A stretch of DNA of 38,993 nucleotides from Clostridia bacterium (GTDB lineage Bacteria > Bacillota > DUOV01 > Zhaonellaceae): NCBI GenBank assembly GCA_012838615.1, contig DUOV01000056.1, positions 1-38,993 on the forward strand, read 5' to 3'. The position numbers were made by a program, and so were the translations under genes. Every line of letters starts with the position of its first letter. Position 1 is the first letter of the stretch. This document shows, one piece after another, positions 26,329 through 34,815 of the stretch. The notes beneath the pieces are model-generated. The model saw nothing but the letters and a program-made list of their open reading frames with translations. It ran no database searches and had not been told where the DNA came from.

Positions 26329-27804
26329 ATGAAAACAATTTACATAGTAGGGTTAGGACCTGGTACCTTGGACACGATACCTGTACATAATTTAACAATT
26401 ATTGAGAACAAGAAGCCTTTGTTTCTCCGTACTAAGAGGCATCCTGCCGTGGAGGGGCTGGAAAGAAAGGGAATTAAATATTCATCTTTTGACGAGTATT
26501 ATGAAACATATTCAACCTTTGATCAGGTATATCAAGAAATTACGGACAAGCTGTTCCAGTCACTAGCCTTTTATGAGGAAGTGGTATACGCTGTACCCGG
26601 CCATCCCTATGTAGCTGAAACTACAGTCCAACTGATAAAAAAGCGGGCAGAAAAGGAAAAGATTAAATTGGTGGTTGCTCCGGCTATGAGTTGCCTGGAT
26701 GCAATTTACGGTGCTTTGGGACTTGATCCTACCAAAGGAATACAGGTAAGGGATGCTCTTAGTTTAGAAATTAAGGCTCTCTCGCCAGGTACCGGCTTGG
26801 TGGTAACTCAGCTTTATAACAGGCAAGTAGCTTCTGATGTAAAATTGACGTTGATGGAAGTTTACCCCGAAGAACATCAGGTTACTCTTGTGCGAGGGGC
26901 AGGTATACCAGGGCAGGAAAGATTAGAAACTATTCCTCTCTATGAATTGGATCACATCCTTTGGATCGATCATTTGACCAGTTTATATGTGGCTCCTTTT
27001 TCCAAAGAGCAAGACTTAGAGAATTATGATCTTGAAAGGTTACTGTTTATAATGCAGGATCTACTTGGAGAGCATGGCTGTCCTTGGGACAAAGAACAAA
27101 CTCATGATACGTTAAAAAAATATTTAATTGAAGAATGTTATGAAGTTATAGAGGCCATTGAGGAACAAGATATGTATAAATTGTGTGACGAATTGGGAGA
27201 CTTATTATTACAAATTGTGTTTCATGCAGAATTAGCCAGTAGGGAAGGCTATTTTAATATTTACGATGTAATTAAAGCTATTGTGGAAAAAATGATCAGG
27301 CGCCACCCCCATGTTTTCGGACATGCTCAGGTAGAAAACTCTGCAGAAGTACTCGCTAATTGGGACGAAATTAAGAAAGGTGAGAAGAGAGAAAAGGGTC
27401 AAGCCTTGAGACTGGAAGTGCCTAGGGGTTTACCTGCCTTGCAAAGGGCCCAGAAAATACAGAGTAAAGCAGCCAAGATAGGTTTTGATTGGCTTGATCT
27501 GGACGGGCCTTGGCAAAAGGTTGAAGAGGAATTAAAAGAATTTAAAATGGCTGTAGGAACAAAAAATTTAGGCCAGATGAAAGAAGAACTAGGCGACATT
27601 TTGTTTTCTATTGTCAATGTAGCGCGATTTTTGGATTTAGAGGCAGAAGAGGCTTTAAGTGAAACAAATAATAAATTTTTGAGACGGTTTTCCTTAATGG
27701 AAGATGAGGCGCAACACCAAGGGTGTGATCTATCAGCCTTAAGTTTAGAAGAAATGGATATACTTTGGGAAAAAGCTAAGGAAAAAACGAAAAAAAATAA
27801 ATAA
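26329..27804 (+). CDS. mazG: MazG nucleotide pyrophosphohydrolase with N-terminal tetrapyrrole-methylase-like domain (YabN type)
   Basis: N-terminal 'IYIVGLGPGTLDTIP'; MazG 'LLGEHGCPWDKEQTHDTLKKYLIEECYEVIEAIE' and 'ELGDILFSIVNVARFL'. Confidence 0.95.
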   Translation: MKTIYIVGLGPGTLDTIPVHNLTIIENKKPLFLRTKRHPAVEGLERKGIKYSSFDEYYETYSTFDQVYQEITDKLFQSLAFYEEVVYAVPGHPYVAETTVQLIKKRAEKEKIKLVVAPAMSCLDAIYGALGLDPTKGIQVRDALSLEIKALSPGTGLVVTQLYNRQVASDVKLTLMEVYPEEHQVTLVRGAGIPGQERLETIPLYELDHILWIDHLTSLYVAPFSKEQDLENYDLERLLFIMQDLLGEHGCPWDKEQTHDTLKKYLIEECYEVIEAIEEQDMYKLCDELGDLLLQIVFHAELASREGYFNIYDVIKAIVEKMIRRHPHVFGHAQVENSAEVLANWDEIKKGEKREKGQALRLEVPRGLPALQRAQKIQSKAAKIGFDWLDLDGPWQKVEEELKEFKMAVGTKNLGQMKEELGDILFSIVNVARFLDLEAEEALSETNNKFLRRFSLMEDEAQHQGCDLSALSLEEMDILWEKAKEKTKKNK

Positions 27805-27917
27805 AACTGGAAAAAAATACAGGAAAATACCCTTTATAGGCAGGAGTTTGTTGCATAGTAGCGAATTAGCTAACAGTAAATTAATTACGACTCACATATA
27901 ACAGGAGGGATATAATT

Positions 27918-28193
27918 TTGAATAAGACTGAATTAGTAAGTAGTGTTGCAGAGAAAGCTGAGATTACAAAAAAAGAAGCGGAAAAAGTAGTTGGTGCCAT
28001 TTTCTCAAGTATTGAGGAAGCCTTAGCCAAAGGTGACAAAGTCCAATTAGTTGGATTTGGAACCTTTGAAGTCCGTGAACGTGCTGCCCGCACAGGTCGT
28101 AATCCAAAAACCGGGGAGGAAATTACTATTGCTGCGGCTAAAGTCCCAGCTTTTAAACCAGGAAAAGCTCTAAAAGATGCCGTAAATAAATAA
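27918..28193 (+). CDS. hup: HU family DNA-binding protein
   Basis: '[25 protein letters not shown]...[44 protein letters not shown]'. Confidence 0.98.
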   Translation: MNKTELVSSVAEKAEITKKEAEKVVGAIFSSIEEALAKGDKVQLVGFGTFEVRERAARTGRNPKTGEEITIAAAKVPAFKPGKALKDAVNK

Positions 28194-28202
28194 TCAAATC
28201 TT

Positions 28203-28231
28203 ATCAGGTTCAGTTTTGAACCTGATTTTAT
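28203..28231 (+). terminator. Terminator after hup
   Basis: atcaggttca-gttt-tgaacctgat followed by tttattt. Confidence 0.75.
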
Positions 28232-28260
28232 TTGTAGGATTTTATTAAGGGGAGTAAGAT

Positions 28261-28527
28261 ATGCGTCTAGACAAATTTTTAAAAGTATCCCGTTTAATTA
28301 AGCGTAGAACTGTGGCTAAAGAAGTGTGTGATAATGGCCGTGTGACCATTAACGGTAAGGTTGCTAAAGCAGCTTCTGAAGTAAATCCGGGGGATGTCCT
28401 GGTTATCACTTTTGGTCAAAAAGTTCTTACTGTTAAGATCTTAGAGACTAGGGAAACAGTTAAAGCACAAGATGCCAAAAACTTATATGAAATTCTTGGA
28501 AAGGAACATAGGGTGCCTGAACTATAA
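28261..28527 (+). CDS. S4-domain RNA-binding protein (Hsp15/YabO-like)
   Basis: 'MRLDKFLKVSRLIKRRTVAKEVCDNGRVTINGKVAKAASEVNPGDVL'. Confidence 0.93.
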   Translation: MRLDKFLKVSRLIKRRTVAKEVCDNGRVTINGKVAKAASEVNPGDVLVITFGQKVLTVKILETRETVKAQDAKNLYEILGKEHRVPEL

Positions 28528-28562
28528 CGAATTTTGTAATTTATGAAATAAAATTATAACTT

Positions 28563-28595
28563 CCAGCTAAAACTACTAATAAAAGTTTTAGTTGG
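28563..28595 (+). promoter_or_regulatory. Hairpin overlapping the Shine-Dalgarno of the spoIID-like gene
   Basis: ccagctaaaact - actaataaa - agttttagttgg; the right arm ends in the first GG of ttGGAGG upstream of ATG 28606. Confidence 0.5.
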
Positions 28596-28605
28596 AGGTA
28601 GTATT

Positions 28606-29559
28606 ATGATAAAAGATAATAAATTAAGGGTCATAATCATATTATTGCTGGCTTTTAACCTATTCTTGACCTCTTGCCTTGGGCCTACCCAAAAACCTCA
28701 AACTCAAAAAAGTAAAAAATATACTGCTGAACCTACCATATCTTTGTTCATAAGTGAAACAGGCGAGACTAAAGAAATAAAACTAGAAGAATATCTTAAA
28801 GGCGTGGTAGCTGCCGAAATGGATCCAACTTGGCCGGAAGAAGCTTTACAAGCTCAGGCCATACTAGCCAGAACATTTACTCTAAAGAAGATAGAACAAG
28901 GTGGAGTAAAAGCACGAGGGACAGATGCCTCAACTAGTGTTGAAGAATTTCAAGCTTATGATCAATCACGCATTAATGATAGGGTAGCACAAGCTGTAGA
29001 GGAGACAAGAGGAGTAGTTGTAACTTATCAAGGCCAATTTATTAACGGATGGTTTTTTGCTGATGGAGGTGGACAGACTTCAGCTTCTGCTGCAGAAGGG
29101 CTGGCCTATTTTAAGGAAGAAGCACCTTACATCCAAAGTGTCGAGGATCCGGGCTTTGCCATATCTCCTCAAGAAAATAAGTCGTGGACTGCTACCTTTC
29201 CTCTAGCTCAGGTACAAAATGCTGTCCAAGAAGTGACCGGCCAGGACCTTGGGAATATTTCCTCAGCCAGTATTGTAGAAAAAGGACCTTCTGGTCGGGC
29301 TACAAAGGTAAAGATTGGGGATGTTAGTATAAGCGGGCCTGCCTTAAGACTTGCCTTGGGTAGTGAAGAAATGCGCTCCACTTTGCTTACCCAATTTAAG
29401 ATTCAGAACGGGAACTTAGTTGTTTCAGGCCGAGGGTATGGACATGGAGTAGGAATGAGCCAGTGGGGGGCCAGAGCTTTAGCAGAGCAGGGGAAAAGTG
29501 CAGAAGAAATAATAAATTATTTTTTTAAAGATGTAAAGATAGAAAAAATATGGGAATAA
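28606..29559 (+). CDS. SpoIID/LytB-domain lipoprotein
   Basis: Lipobox-like 'LFLTSCLG'; 'LEEYLKGVVAAEMDPTWPEEALQAQAILARTFTL' and 'GRGYGHGVGMSQWGARALAEQGKSAEEIINYFF'. Confidence 0.93.
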   Translation: MIKDNKLRVIIILLLAFNLFLTSCLGPTQKPQTQKSKKYTAEPTISLFISETGETKEIKLEEYLKGVVAAEMDPTWPEEALQAQAILARTFTLKKIEQGGVKARGTDASTSVEEFQAYDQSRINDRVAQAVEETRGVVVTYQGQFINGWFFADGGGQTSASAAEGLAYFKEEAPYIQSVEDPGFAISPQENKSWTATFPLAQVQNAVQEVTGQDLGNISSASIVEKGPSGRATKVKIGDVSISGPALRLALGSEEMRSTLLTQFKIQNGNLVVSGRGYGHGVGMSQWGARALAEQGKSAEEIINYFFKDVKIEKIWE

Positions 29560-29560
29560 G

Positions 29561-29588
29561 AAGGAAGGTCTAAAAGCCTTCCTTTTTG
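29561..29588 (+). terminator. Terminator after spoIID-like gene
   Basis: aaggaagg-tctaaaag-ccttcctt followed by ttt. Confidence 0.7.
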
Positions 29589-29622
29589 CATATTAATTTT
29601 TACAGGGAGGGGGTGTCTAATA

Positions 29623-29889
29623 ATGGTGCAAGAAAAACATGTACTTGAGCTTTCTGAACGAAAAAGTTTATTGATAACTGGAGTTACTCATGTTGACAAT
29701 TACGATGAACAAGAGATCCTATTACAAACACAATTTGGGACTTTAATTATCAAGGGTGAAGGCTTAAATATTAATGAACTTAATCTGGAAAGCGGAAAGT
29801 TAAATGTAAATGGAACCATTAATCAGCTGATTTACAGCGACAGTCACGGGAAAAAAGGTAAGGGGTTACTACAAAAAATCCTAAAATAG
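29623..29889 (+). CDS. yabP: Sporulation protein YabP
   Basis: 'HVLELSERKSLLITGVTHVDNYDEQEILLQTQFGTLIIKGEGLNINELNLESGKLNVNGTINQLIY'. Confidence 0.95.
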   Translation: MVQEKHVLELSERKSLLITGVTHVDNYDEQEILLQTQFGTLIIKGEGLNINELNLESGKLNVNGTINQLIYSDSHGKKGKGLLQKILK

Positions 29890-29913
29890 CCTCCTCGCTG
29901 AAGGTGGTGAAGA

Positions 29914-30426
29914 ATGACACCAGTTTTTGTACAGATTAAATACTTTTTAAATACGGTGGCCATTGGTTTAGTCATTGGAGTGGTTTTTGACTTATACAGA
30001 TCAATGCGGTTTTTAATACGCCCCCATAAATGGACAGCTGACATCCTAGACATTTGTATTTCCATATTATTAACATCTATGGCTTTTTTATTGTTATTGT
30101 TTAGCAATTGGGGGGAAGTACGTCTATATGTTTTTTTAGGAATAGGGCTTGGTATTAGCATTTATGCCAAGTATTGCAGCAGGAATATTTTTTCCATGTG
30201 GAACTATTGGTTATCTTTTCTTCTGGCTGGCCTGAAAACAGTATTTAAAATCATCTTCTTCCCAGTAAAATTAGTAGCTAAGCTGTTAGCCTTTCCTTTA
30301 GGTTTAACAAGTCTAGTCTTATACAAAATCTATCGCGGCGCAAAGCCTCTGCTTAGAAAACCTGGCAGCAAGGTTAAATCCCTGCTAAAGAAAATAGCCA
30401 AGGCTTTCCGCAGATTTAAAAAATAA
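29914..30426 (+). CDS. yabQ: Spore cortex biosynthesis protein YabQ
   Basis: Multi-TM N-terminus 'GLVIGVVFDLYRSMRF', basic C-terminus, adjacent to yabP. Confidence 0.9.
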   Translation: MTPVFVQIKYFLNTVAIGLVIGVVFDLYRSMRFLIRPHKWTADILDICISILLTSMAFLLLLFSNWGEVRLYVFLGIGLGISIYAKYCSRNIFSMWNYWLSFLLAGLKTVFKIIFFPVKLVAKLLAFPLGLTSLVLYKIYRGAKPLLRKPGSKVKSLLKKIAKAFRRFKK

Positions 30427-30441
30427 AATAGTTAATTTGTG

Positions 30442-30473
30442 AAACTTTCTTCAAAAATGAAGAAAGTTTTTTT
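30442..30473 (+). terminator. Terminator after yabQ
   Basis: aaactttcttc-aaaaat-gaagaaagttt followed by tttt. Confidence 0.8.
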
Positions 30474-30544
30474 AAGTTGGCTATGTTTGGCAGGATTACC
30501 ATTTTTAATGTAGAATGTAATTTTGTAATAAGTTTGTACTAAAT

Positions 30545-30576
30545 TTATCCACAGTTTGTCAACATATTGTGGATAA
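30545..30576. promoter_or_regulatory. Two perfect DnaA boxes as an inverted pair
   Basis: TTATCCACA at 30545-30553 and TGTGGATAA at 30568-30576; arms extend to 10 bp with a 14-bp core between the boxes. Confidence 0.65.
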
Positions 30577-30605
30577 AATAAGGACTTGTATGGAGACAAA
30601 GCCTT

Positions 30606-30836
30606 ATGCAGATGGAATTAAGAGGTATGGAAAAACTTAGTTTTAGAGAAAGACAGGTAGTTGCTTTAAAGGAAATGGGTCGTTCAACCGAACAAATCGC
30701 TAAACAGCTAAAATTAAGTCCGAGCACAGTTTCCACCCTTTACCACCGGGCTAGAAGTAAAGGGTATGAGGTGGTAATTGTAGTATCTGGTGATTCTTTA
30801 GGCTTATTCTCCAACATAGATGAGGAGGGTGAATAA
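30606..30836 (+). CDS. Small sigma-70 region-4/LuxR-type HTH protein
   Basis: 'LSFRERQVVALKEMGRSTEQIAKQLKLSPSTVSTLYHRARSKGY'. Overlaps the divIC start by 1 nt (taATG). Start codon uncertain. Confidence 0.75.
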   Translation: MQMELRGMEKLSFRERQVVALKEMGRSTEQIAKQLKLSPSTVSTLYHRARSKGYEVVIVVSGDSLGLFSNIDEEGE

Positions 30837-31243
30837 TGTTGAATCGAGCATATAAAACTTATGGCAATGTTATAGAATTAGAATATGCAACTATTTCCAG
30901 TAAAAAGTCTAAATCTTCCAAGCCTAAAATAAGATGGAATGGTAGGCGGCTGATTTGCACCCTTCTAATAGTCTATGTAGCGGCTAATTTTGGCTATTGG
31001 CATTATAAAATTAATAAAGTTAACGCCCAAATAGAAAGTTTAGAGCTAAAGAAAATGGCTCTTCAGTTGGAAAAAAATCAGCTGGAGAAACAAAAGGAAC
31101 TTGTGCAGGATGAAAAGTATGTTGAGAAACTGGCCAGGGAAAATCTTGGCCTAGTTAAACCAGGAGAGAAACTAATATTATTAGCTGAGCCAGGCGAAGT
31201 TATGCCTTTGGAAATGGACGAAAACACCGAAATATACGATTAA
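30836..31243 (+). CDS. divIC: Septum formation initiator (DivIC/FtsB-like)
   Basis: Single TM then coiled coil 'NKVNAQIESLELKKMALQLEKNQLEKQKELVQDEKYVEKLARENLGLVKPGEKLILL'. Confidence 0.93.
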   Translation: MLNRAYKTYGNVIELEYATISSKKSKSSKPKIRWNGRRLICTLLIVYVAANFGYWHYKINKVNAQIESLELKKMALQLEKNQLEKQKELVQDEKYVEKLARENLGLVKPGEKLILLAEPGEVMPLEMDENTEIYD

Positions 31244-31327
31244 ATCCTGTTCTAAGGCAGTTATTGACTATTTTTCAAAGCTCCTATATAATTACGGTAG
31301 ATCAATGTTAGGAGGAATATTTAAAGT

Positions 31328-31726
31328 ATGTCAATAGCTGTAGGCAGCATTCTAGAAGGCGTGGTCACAGGGATAACAAAATTTGGAGCATTTATTGAGC
31401 TCCCTGGAGGTGTGACCGGTCTAGTGCATATTTCAGAAGTTGCCGATGCCTATGTTAAAGACGTAAATGAATACTTGAAAGAATCTGATCGAGTAAGTGT
31501 TAAAGTCATTAATGTAGACGCTCAGGGTAAAATAGGCTTATCTATTAAACAAGCACATCCTGACTATCAGCAACAGCAAACTAGAAATAAACGCCCAAAC
31601 CGTGCCAGTCAAGCTTCTTTTGAGGATAAGTTGGCTAAATTCCTAAAAGAAAGTGAGGAACGGCAAATCGAGGCTAAACGCAATACTGAGTCGAAGCGCG
31701 GGGGAAGGGGTTCAAGTAGGTATTAA
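31328..31726 (+). CDS. yabR: S1 RNA-binding domain protein (YabR-like)
   Basis: 'VGSILEGVVTGITKFGAFIELPGGVTGLVHISEVADAYVKDVNEYLKESDRVSVKVINVDAQGKIGLSIKQ'. Confidence 0.93.
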   Translation: MSIAVGSILEGVVTGITKFGAFIELPGGVTGLVHISEVADAYVKDVNEYLKESDRVSVKVINVDAQGKIGLSIKQAHPDYQQQQTRNKRPNRASQASFEDKLAKFLKESEERQIEAKRNTESKRGGRGSSRY

Positions 31727-31733
31727 AGCTTTA

Positions 31734-31759
31734 GGTACTCATCAATGAGTACCTTTTTT
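31734..31759 (+). terminator. Terminator after yabR-like gene
   Basis: ggtactca-tcaa-tgagtacc followed by tttttt. Confidence 0.85.
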
Positions 31760-31817
31760 GATAGAAACAGAAAGTGGGTAAATAAATTGTTTCCATAATC
31801 CGAGGTGTGTTTTAAAA

Positions 31818-32687
31818 ATGTTTGGGGCTATAGATGTTGGTACAAATTCAGTAAGGCTTTTAATAGCAGAATGTGAGAATAATAAAATCAATTACGTCTA
31901 TAAAGATCTTAAAACTACCAGATTAGGTGAAGGCTTACAGTCTAATGTACTGCAGGAAAAAGCTATTGATCGGACCGTCCAAGCTTTGGAAGACTTTCTA
32001 AAAATTCTGGACCAGTTTAAAATTACTAAGGTGAGGGCTATAGCCACAAGTGCTGCCCGAGAAGCCATCAATGGAGATACTTTAGTAAAAAAAGCCCTGT
32101 CTAGAGGGCTTAAAATTGAAATAATTTCTGGGGAAGAAGAAGCCTGGCTAAGTTTTAGGGGGGCTACAAGTGCTTGGCCGGGTGTGCCTCATCAGGTTGT
32201 AATTGATATTGGTGGTGGCAGTACAGAAATTATCTACTCTGATAAAGACGAGATTGTTAGTACCAGCATTAAAGCAGGAGCTGTACGCTGTACGGAAGAC
32301 ACTTGGACTGAAGGGCAGATTAAAAAGGCTTTTCAATCTGTTATAGAAAGAATCTCATCCCTATCTGAAAGAATGTTAATTGGTGTAGGAGGTACGATAA
32401 CATCTTTAGCTTCTATAGCCCAAGAATTAACCACTTATGACTACCGCTTAATTCAGGGGTTTAAATTGAAATTTGCTAAAGTTAAAAGCATAAGAAATAG
32501 ACTAGCCCAGCTGCCATTGGCAAAAAGAAGGCAAATTCCAGGCCTTCAACCTTCCAGGGCGGATATAATTGTAGCAGGTACAGATATACTCCTCACTCTT
32601 ATGTCTGGGTTAGAGGAAGAACAGATCCTGGTGTCCGAAAGAGATCTTTTAGACGGAATTATTCTTGAATTAGCTGAGGGGACTTAG
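31818..32687 (+). CDS. ppx: Ppx/GppA family phosphatase
   Basis: 'GAIDVGTNSVRLLIAE', 'VRAIATSAAREA', 'VIDIGGGSTEII'. Confidence 0.93.
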   Translation: MFGAIDVGTNSVRLLIAECENNKINYVYKDLKTTRLGEGLQSNVLQEKAIDRTVQALEDFLKILDQFKITKVRAIATSAAREAINGDTLVKKALSRGLKIEIISGEEEAWLSFRGATSAWPGVPHQVVIDIGGGSTEIIYSDKDEIVSTSIKAGAVRCTEDTWTEGQIKKAFQSVIERISSLSERMLIGVGGTITSLASIAQELTTYDYRLIQGFKLKFAKVKSIRNRLAQLPLAKRRQIPGLQPSRADIIVAGTDILLTLMSGLEEEQILVSERDLLDGIILELAEGT

Positions 32688-33637
32688 TCTTTATTTAGCA
32701 TTTTGTCCCATAAAGCCTTATCCACTTGACCTGTTGCTTGAAGTCCATTAAACATTTGGTATAATTTGAGGGCTCTCTCAGTAGCTGCTCCAAACCTGCC
32801 GTCTGCTGGAAGCCAAAGGAGTTTTTCTGCTCGTAATTTTTGTTGAATCAAAACTACATCTTGACCGATAGACCCATTTTTAAGTATCCTGTTGTAACTT
32901 GTATAAGTATCACCTGTTACAATTACAGGTGTTCCAACTTTAACCCAGGGGAAGATTTCTTCAACATGTTTGTTATACATCCTGAAACAACCATGGGAGG
33001 CTGCTTGGCCAATAGACCATGGTTTATTAGTACCATGGATACCGTAAATTCCCCAAGGGACATTTAACCCAATCCATCTTGTACCAAAACCGGAACCCCA
33101 TTCTTTAGATTTATTGATAACTTTCCATTCCCCGACTGGTGAAGGCGTACTGCTCTTTCCTATTGCTACCGGATATTGCTTGTATGGTTTGCCATCGGCA
33201 TAAACAGTTAGAAGACGTTTATCCTTTTCTATGACAATTTTTATTTGACCTTCAGGTGCGGGTGTTTGGGGGTTGTTTGTTGGTTCGCAATCTTGTCCCA
33301 ATACTTCCCAGGTATCTTTATCAACAACTCCAGTTGCAGGTAAATCGTTTGCAATCTGCAAATTTTTAACAGCTTCTTCAGTATCTTGATCAAAAACCCC
33401 ATCCAGGACTCCCGGACTAAAACCAAGCTCCTTAAGCCTCTTTTCTAATTCGTAAACATCTTCCCCTGAAAGGGGCGGATCATTTAAACGTATCTCTCGG
33501 AAAGTCTCTTCCCCACAACCCCATATACGCCCGTGGGCTAGATTTAATTCGTCTGCTTTTAGTGGTAAAGTTTTAATAGCACAGAAAAAAAGAATTAAAG
33601 AAGTTATTATGACTAAAGAATAAGTTGTCTTTTTCAT
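32684..33637 (-). CDS. L,D-transpeptidase (YkuD) with two peptidoglycan-binding domains
   Basis: Catalytic 'GIHGTNKPWSIGQAASHGCFRMYNKHVEEIFPWVKVGTPVIV'; flanking PG_binding_1-like repeats; N-terminal signal peptide. Confidence 0.94.
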   Translation of the reverse strand: MKKTTYSLVIITSLILFFCAIKTLPLKADELNLAHGRIWGCGEETFREIRLNDPPLSGEDVYELEKRLKELGFSPGVLDGVFDQDTEEAVKNLQIANDLPATGVVDKDTWEVLGQDCEPTNNPQTPAPEGQIKIVIEKDKRLLTVYADGKPYKQYPVAIGKSSTPSPVGEWKVINKSKEWGSGFGTRWIGLNVPWGIYGIHGTNKPWSIGQAASHGCFRMYNKHVEEIFPWVKVGTPVIVTGDTYTSYNRILKNGSIGQDVVLIQQKLRAEKLLWLPADGRFGAATERALKLYQMFNGLQATGQVDKALWDKMLNKD

Positions 33638-33746
33638 TAAATCTTCCTTTCCTGTTTTCTAAAGGAGAAATAAATTATATATCTTATGTTGCCTGATACT
33701 TCTATGCCTTATTCCAGAAAAAAATGGATTGATTATATTACATAAT

Positions 33747-33784
33747 AAATGCGCGCAAATTCAGTTCCCGAACCGCGCGCATTT
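33747..33784. other. GC-rich stem-loop in a divergent intergenic region
   Basis: AAATGCGCGC - 18 nt - GCGCGCATTT, perfect 10-bp stem. Confidence 0.6.
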
Positions 33785-33803
33785 TAATACTACATTCCTA
33801 TGA

Positions 33804-33823
33804 CTTTGCTCAAATGAGCAAAG
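33804..33823. promoter_or_regulatory. Operator-like perfect palindrome upstream of DUF606 transporter
   Basis: CTTTGCTCA-AA-TGAGCAAAG, 9-bp arms; overlaps the expected -35 of a TATAAA at 33841. Confidence 0.5.
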
Positions 33824-33901
33824 ATAAATTCCTGCTGTAGTATAAAAAGGTGAAAGAAGCAGCATACTTACAATGTTTATAATTATATAAGGAGTGTTTA
33901 C

Positions 33902-34348
33902 ATGTCTGTTACTGCAAACATGTTAGCTGTAATACTGGCTGTGGTAGCGGGAGTTGCCATGGCTGTTCAAGGTTCTATGAACTCAGGTTTAGCTAAAGTA
34001 ATCGGGCTACTGGAATCGACTTTGATTGTCCACGGTACCGGAACGATAGTAACCTTTTTCTTAATTTTTGTTTTTGGCCTTAAAGGTGATTTTGGCAAAA
34101 TTGGAGAGGCTCCATGGTATTTTTATTTAGGAGGGCTGATTGGAGTCCTGATTACTTACGGTGTAGTTGCAAGTATACCAAAACTTGGGGTAGCTAGCGC
34201 TACTACCTTAATTATTGTTGGTCAGGTTTCGGCAGCTTTTCTAATAGATTGCCTAGGCTTATTTGGCCTGGAACGGGTACCCCTTGTCTGGTATAAATTA
34301 ATAGGGTTGGGACTATTGGCTGCAGGTGCCAGAGTGCTACTACAATAA
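33902..34348 (+). CDS. DMT-type transporter of the YdcZ/DUF606 family
   Basis: 'AGVAMAVQGSMNSGLAKVIGLLESTLIVHGTGTIVT...VASATTLIIVGQVSAAFLIDCLGLFG'. Confidence 0.85.
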   Translation: MSVTANMLAVILAVVAGVAMAVQGSMNSGLAKVIGLLESTLIVHGTGTIVTFFLIFVFGLKGDFGKIGEAPWYFYLGGLIGVLITYGVVASIPKLGVASATTLIIVGQVSAAFLIDCLGLFGLERVPLVWYKLIGLGLLAAGARVLLQ

Positions 34349-34381
34349 ATACAAGTGACACTTCTTGGATAACAATAGTTC

Positions 34382-34410
34382 TTGACAAGTTAGGTTTTCT
34401 CAGGCATAAT
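34382..34410 (+). promoter_or_regulatory. SigA promoter for tRNA operon
   Basis: TTGACA - N17 - CATAAT, 16 bp before the mature tRNA 5' end. Confidence 0.75.
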
Positions 34411-34426
34411 AGATAATGCAGTTCAT

Positions 34427-34502
<76 letters not shown>

Positions 34503-34508
34503 TATTTT

Positions 34509-34585
34509 GGCGGTGTAGCTCAGCTGGTTAGAGCATACGGCTCATACCCGTAGCGTCGTTGGTTCAAGTCCAACCACCGCTACCA
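34509..34585 (+). tRNA. tRNA-Met (elongator, CAT)
   Basis: GGCGGTG...CACCGCT-A-CCA cloverleaf, anticodon loop CTCATAC. The GGCGGTG acceptor matches Firmicute elongator Met rather than tRNA-Ile2. Confidence 0.9.
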
Positions 34586-34589
34586 CCAA

Positions 34590-34616
34590 ACAAGTCACAA
34601 GTGGCTTGTTTTTTTA
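34590..34616 (+). terminator. Terminator after tRNA operon
   Basis: acaagtca-caag-tggcttgt followed by tttttt. Confidence 0.75.
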
Positions 34617-34669
34617 TGCTTTTTTATACATAAGAGAATAATTGGGAAGCCTGTCTTACGAAAAAATTT

Positions 34670-34677
34670 TTGTCGAA
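34670..34677 (+). promoter_or_regulatory. Spo0A box upstream of spoIIE
   Basis: TTGTCGAA (contains TGTCGAA consensus), with TATAAT at 34731-34736 downstream, before spoIIE. Confidence 0.55.
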
Positions 34678-34815
34678 AGTAATTTAATCTTATCTTGCTT
34701 AAACTTACAAAGATTTCACCTGGCTTGTACTATAATCATCTATGACTACTTCCTAGATCGTTCTGCGATTGGGAATTAATTCTCTAAGCAAACGAACACA
34801 AGGGGTGATTACTTA

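Noticed and set aside
34353-34363. AAGTGACACTT palindrome before the tRNA promoter
   Set aside because: Short dyad that could occur by chance; no supporting context.
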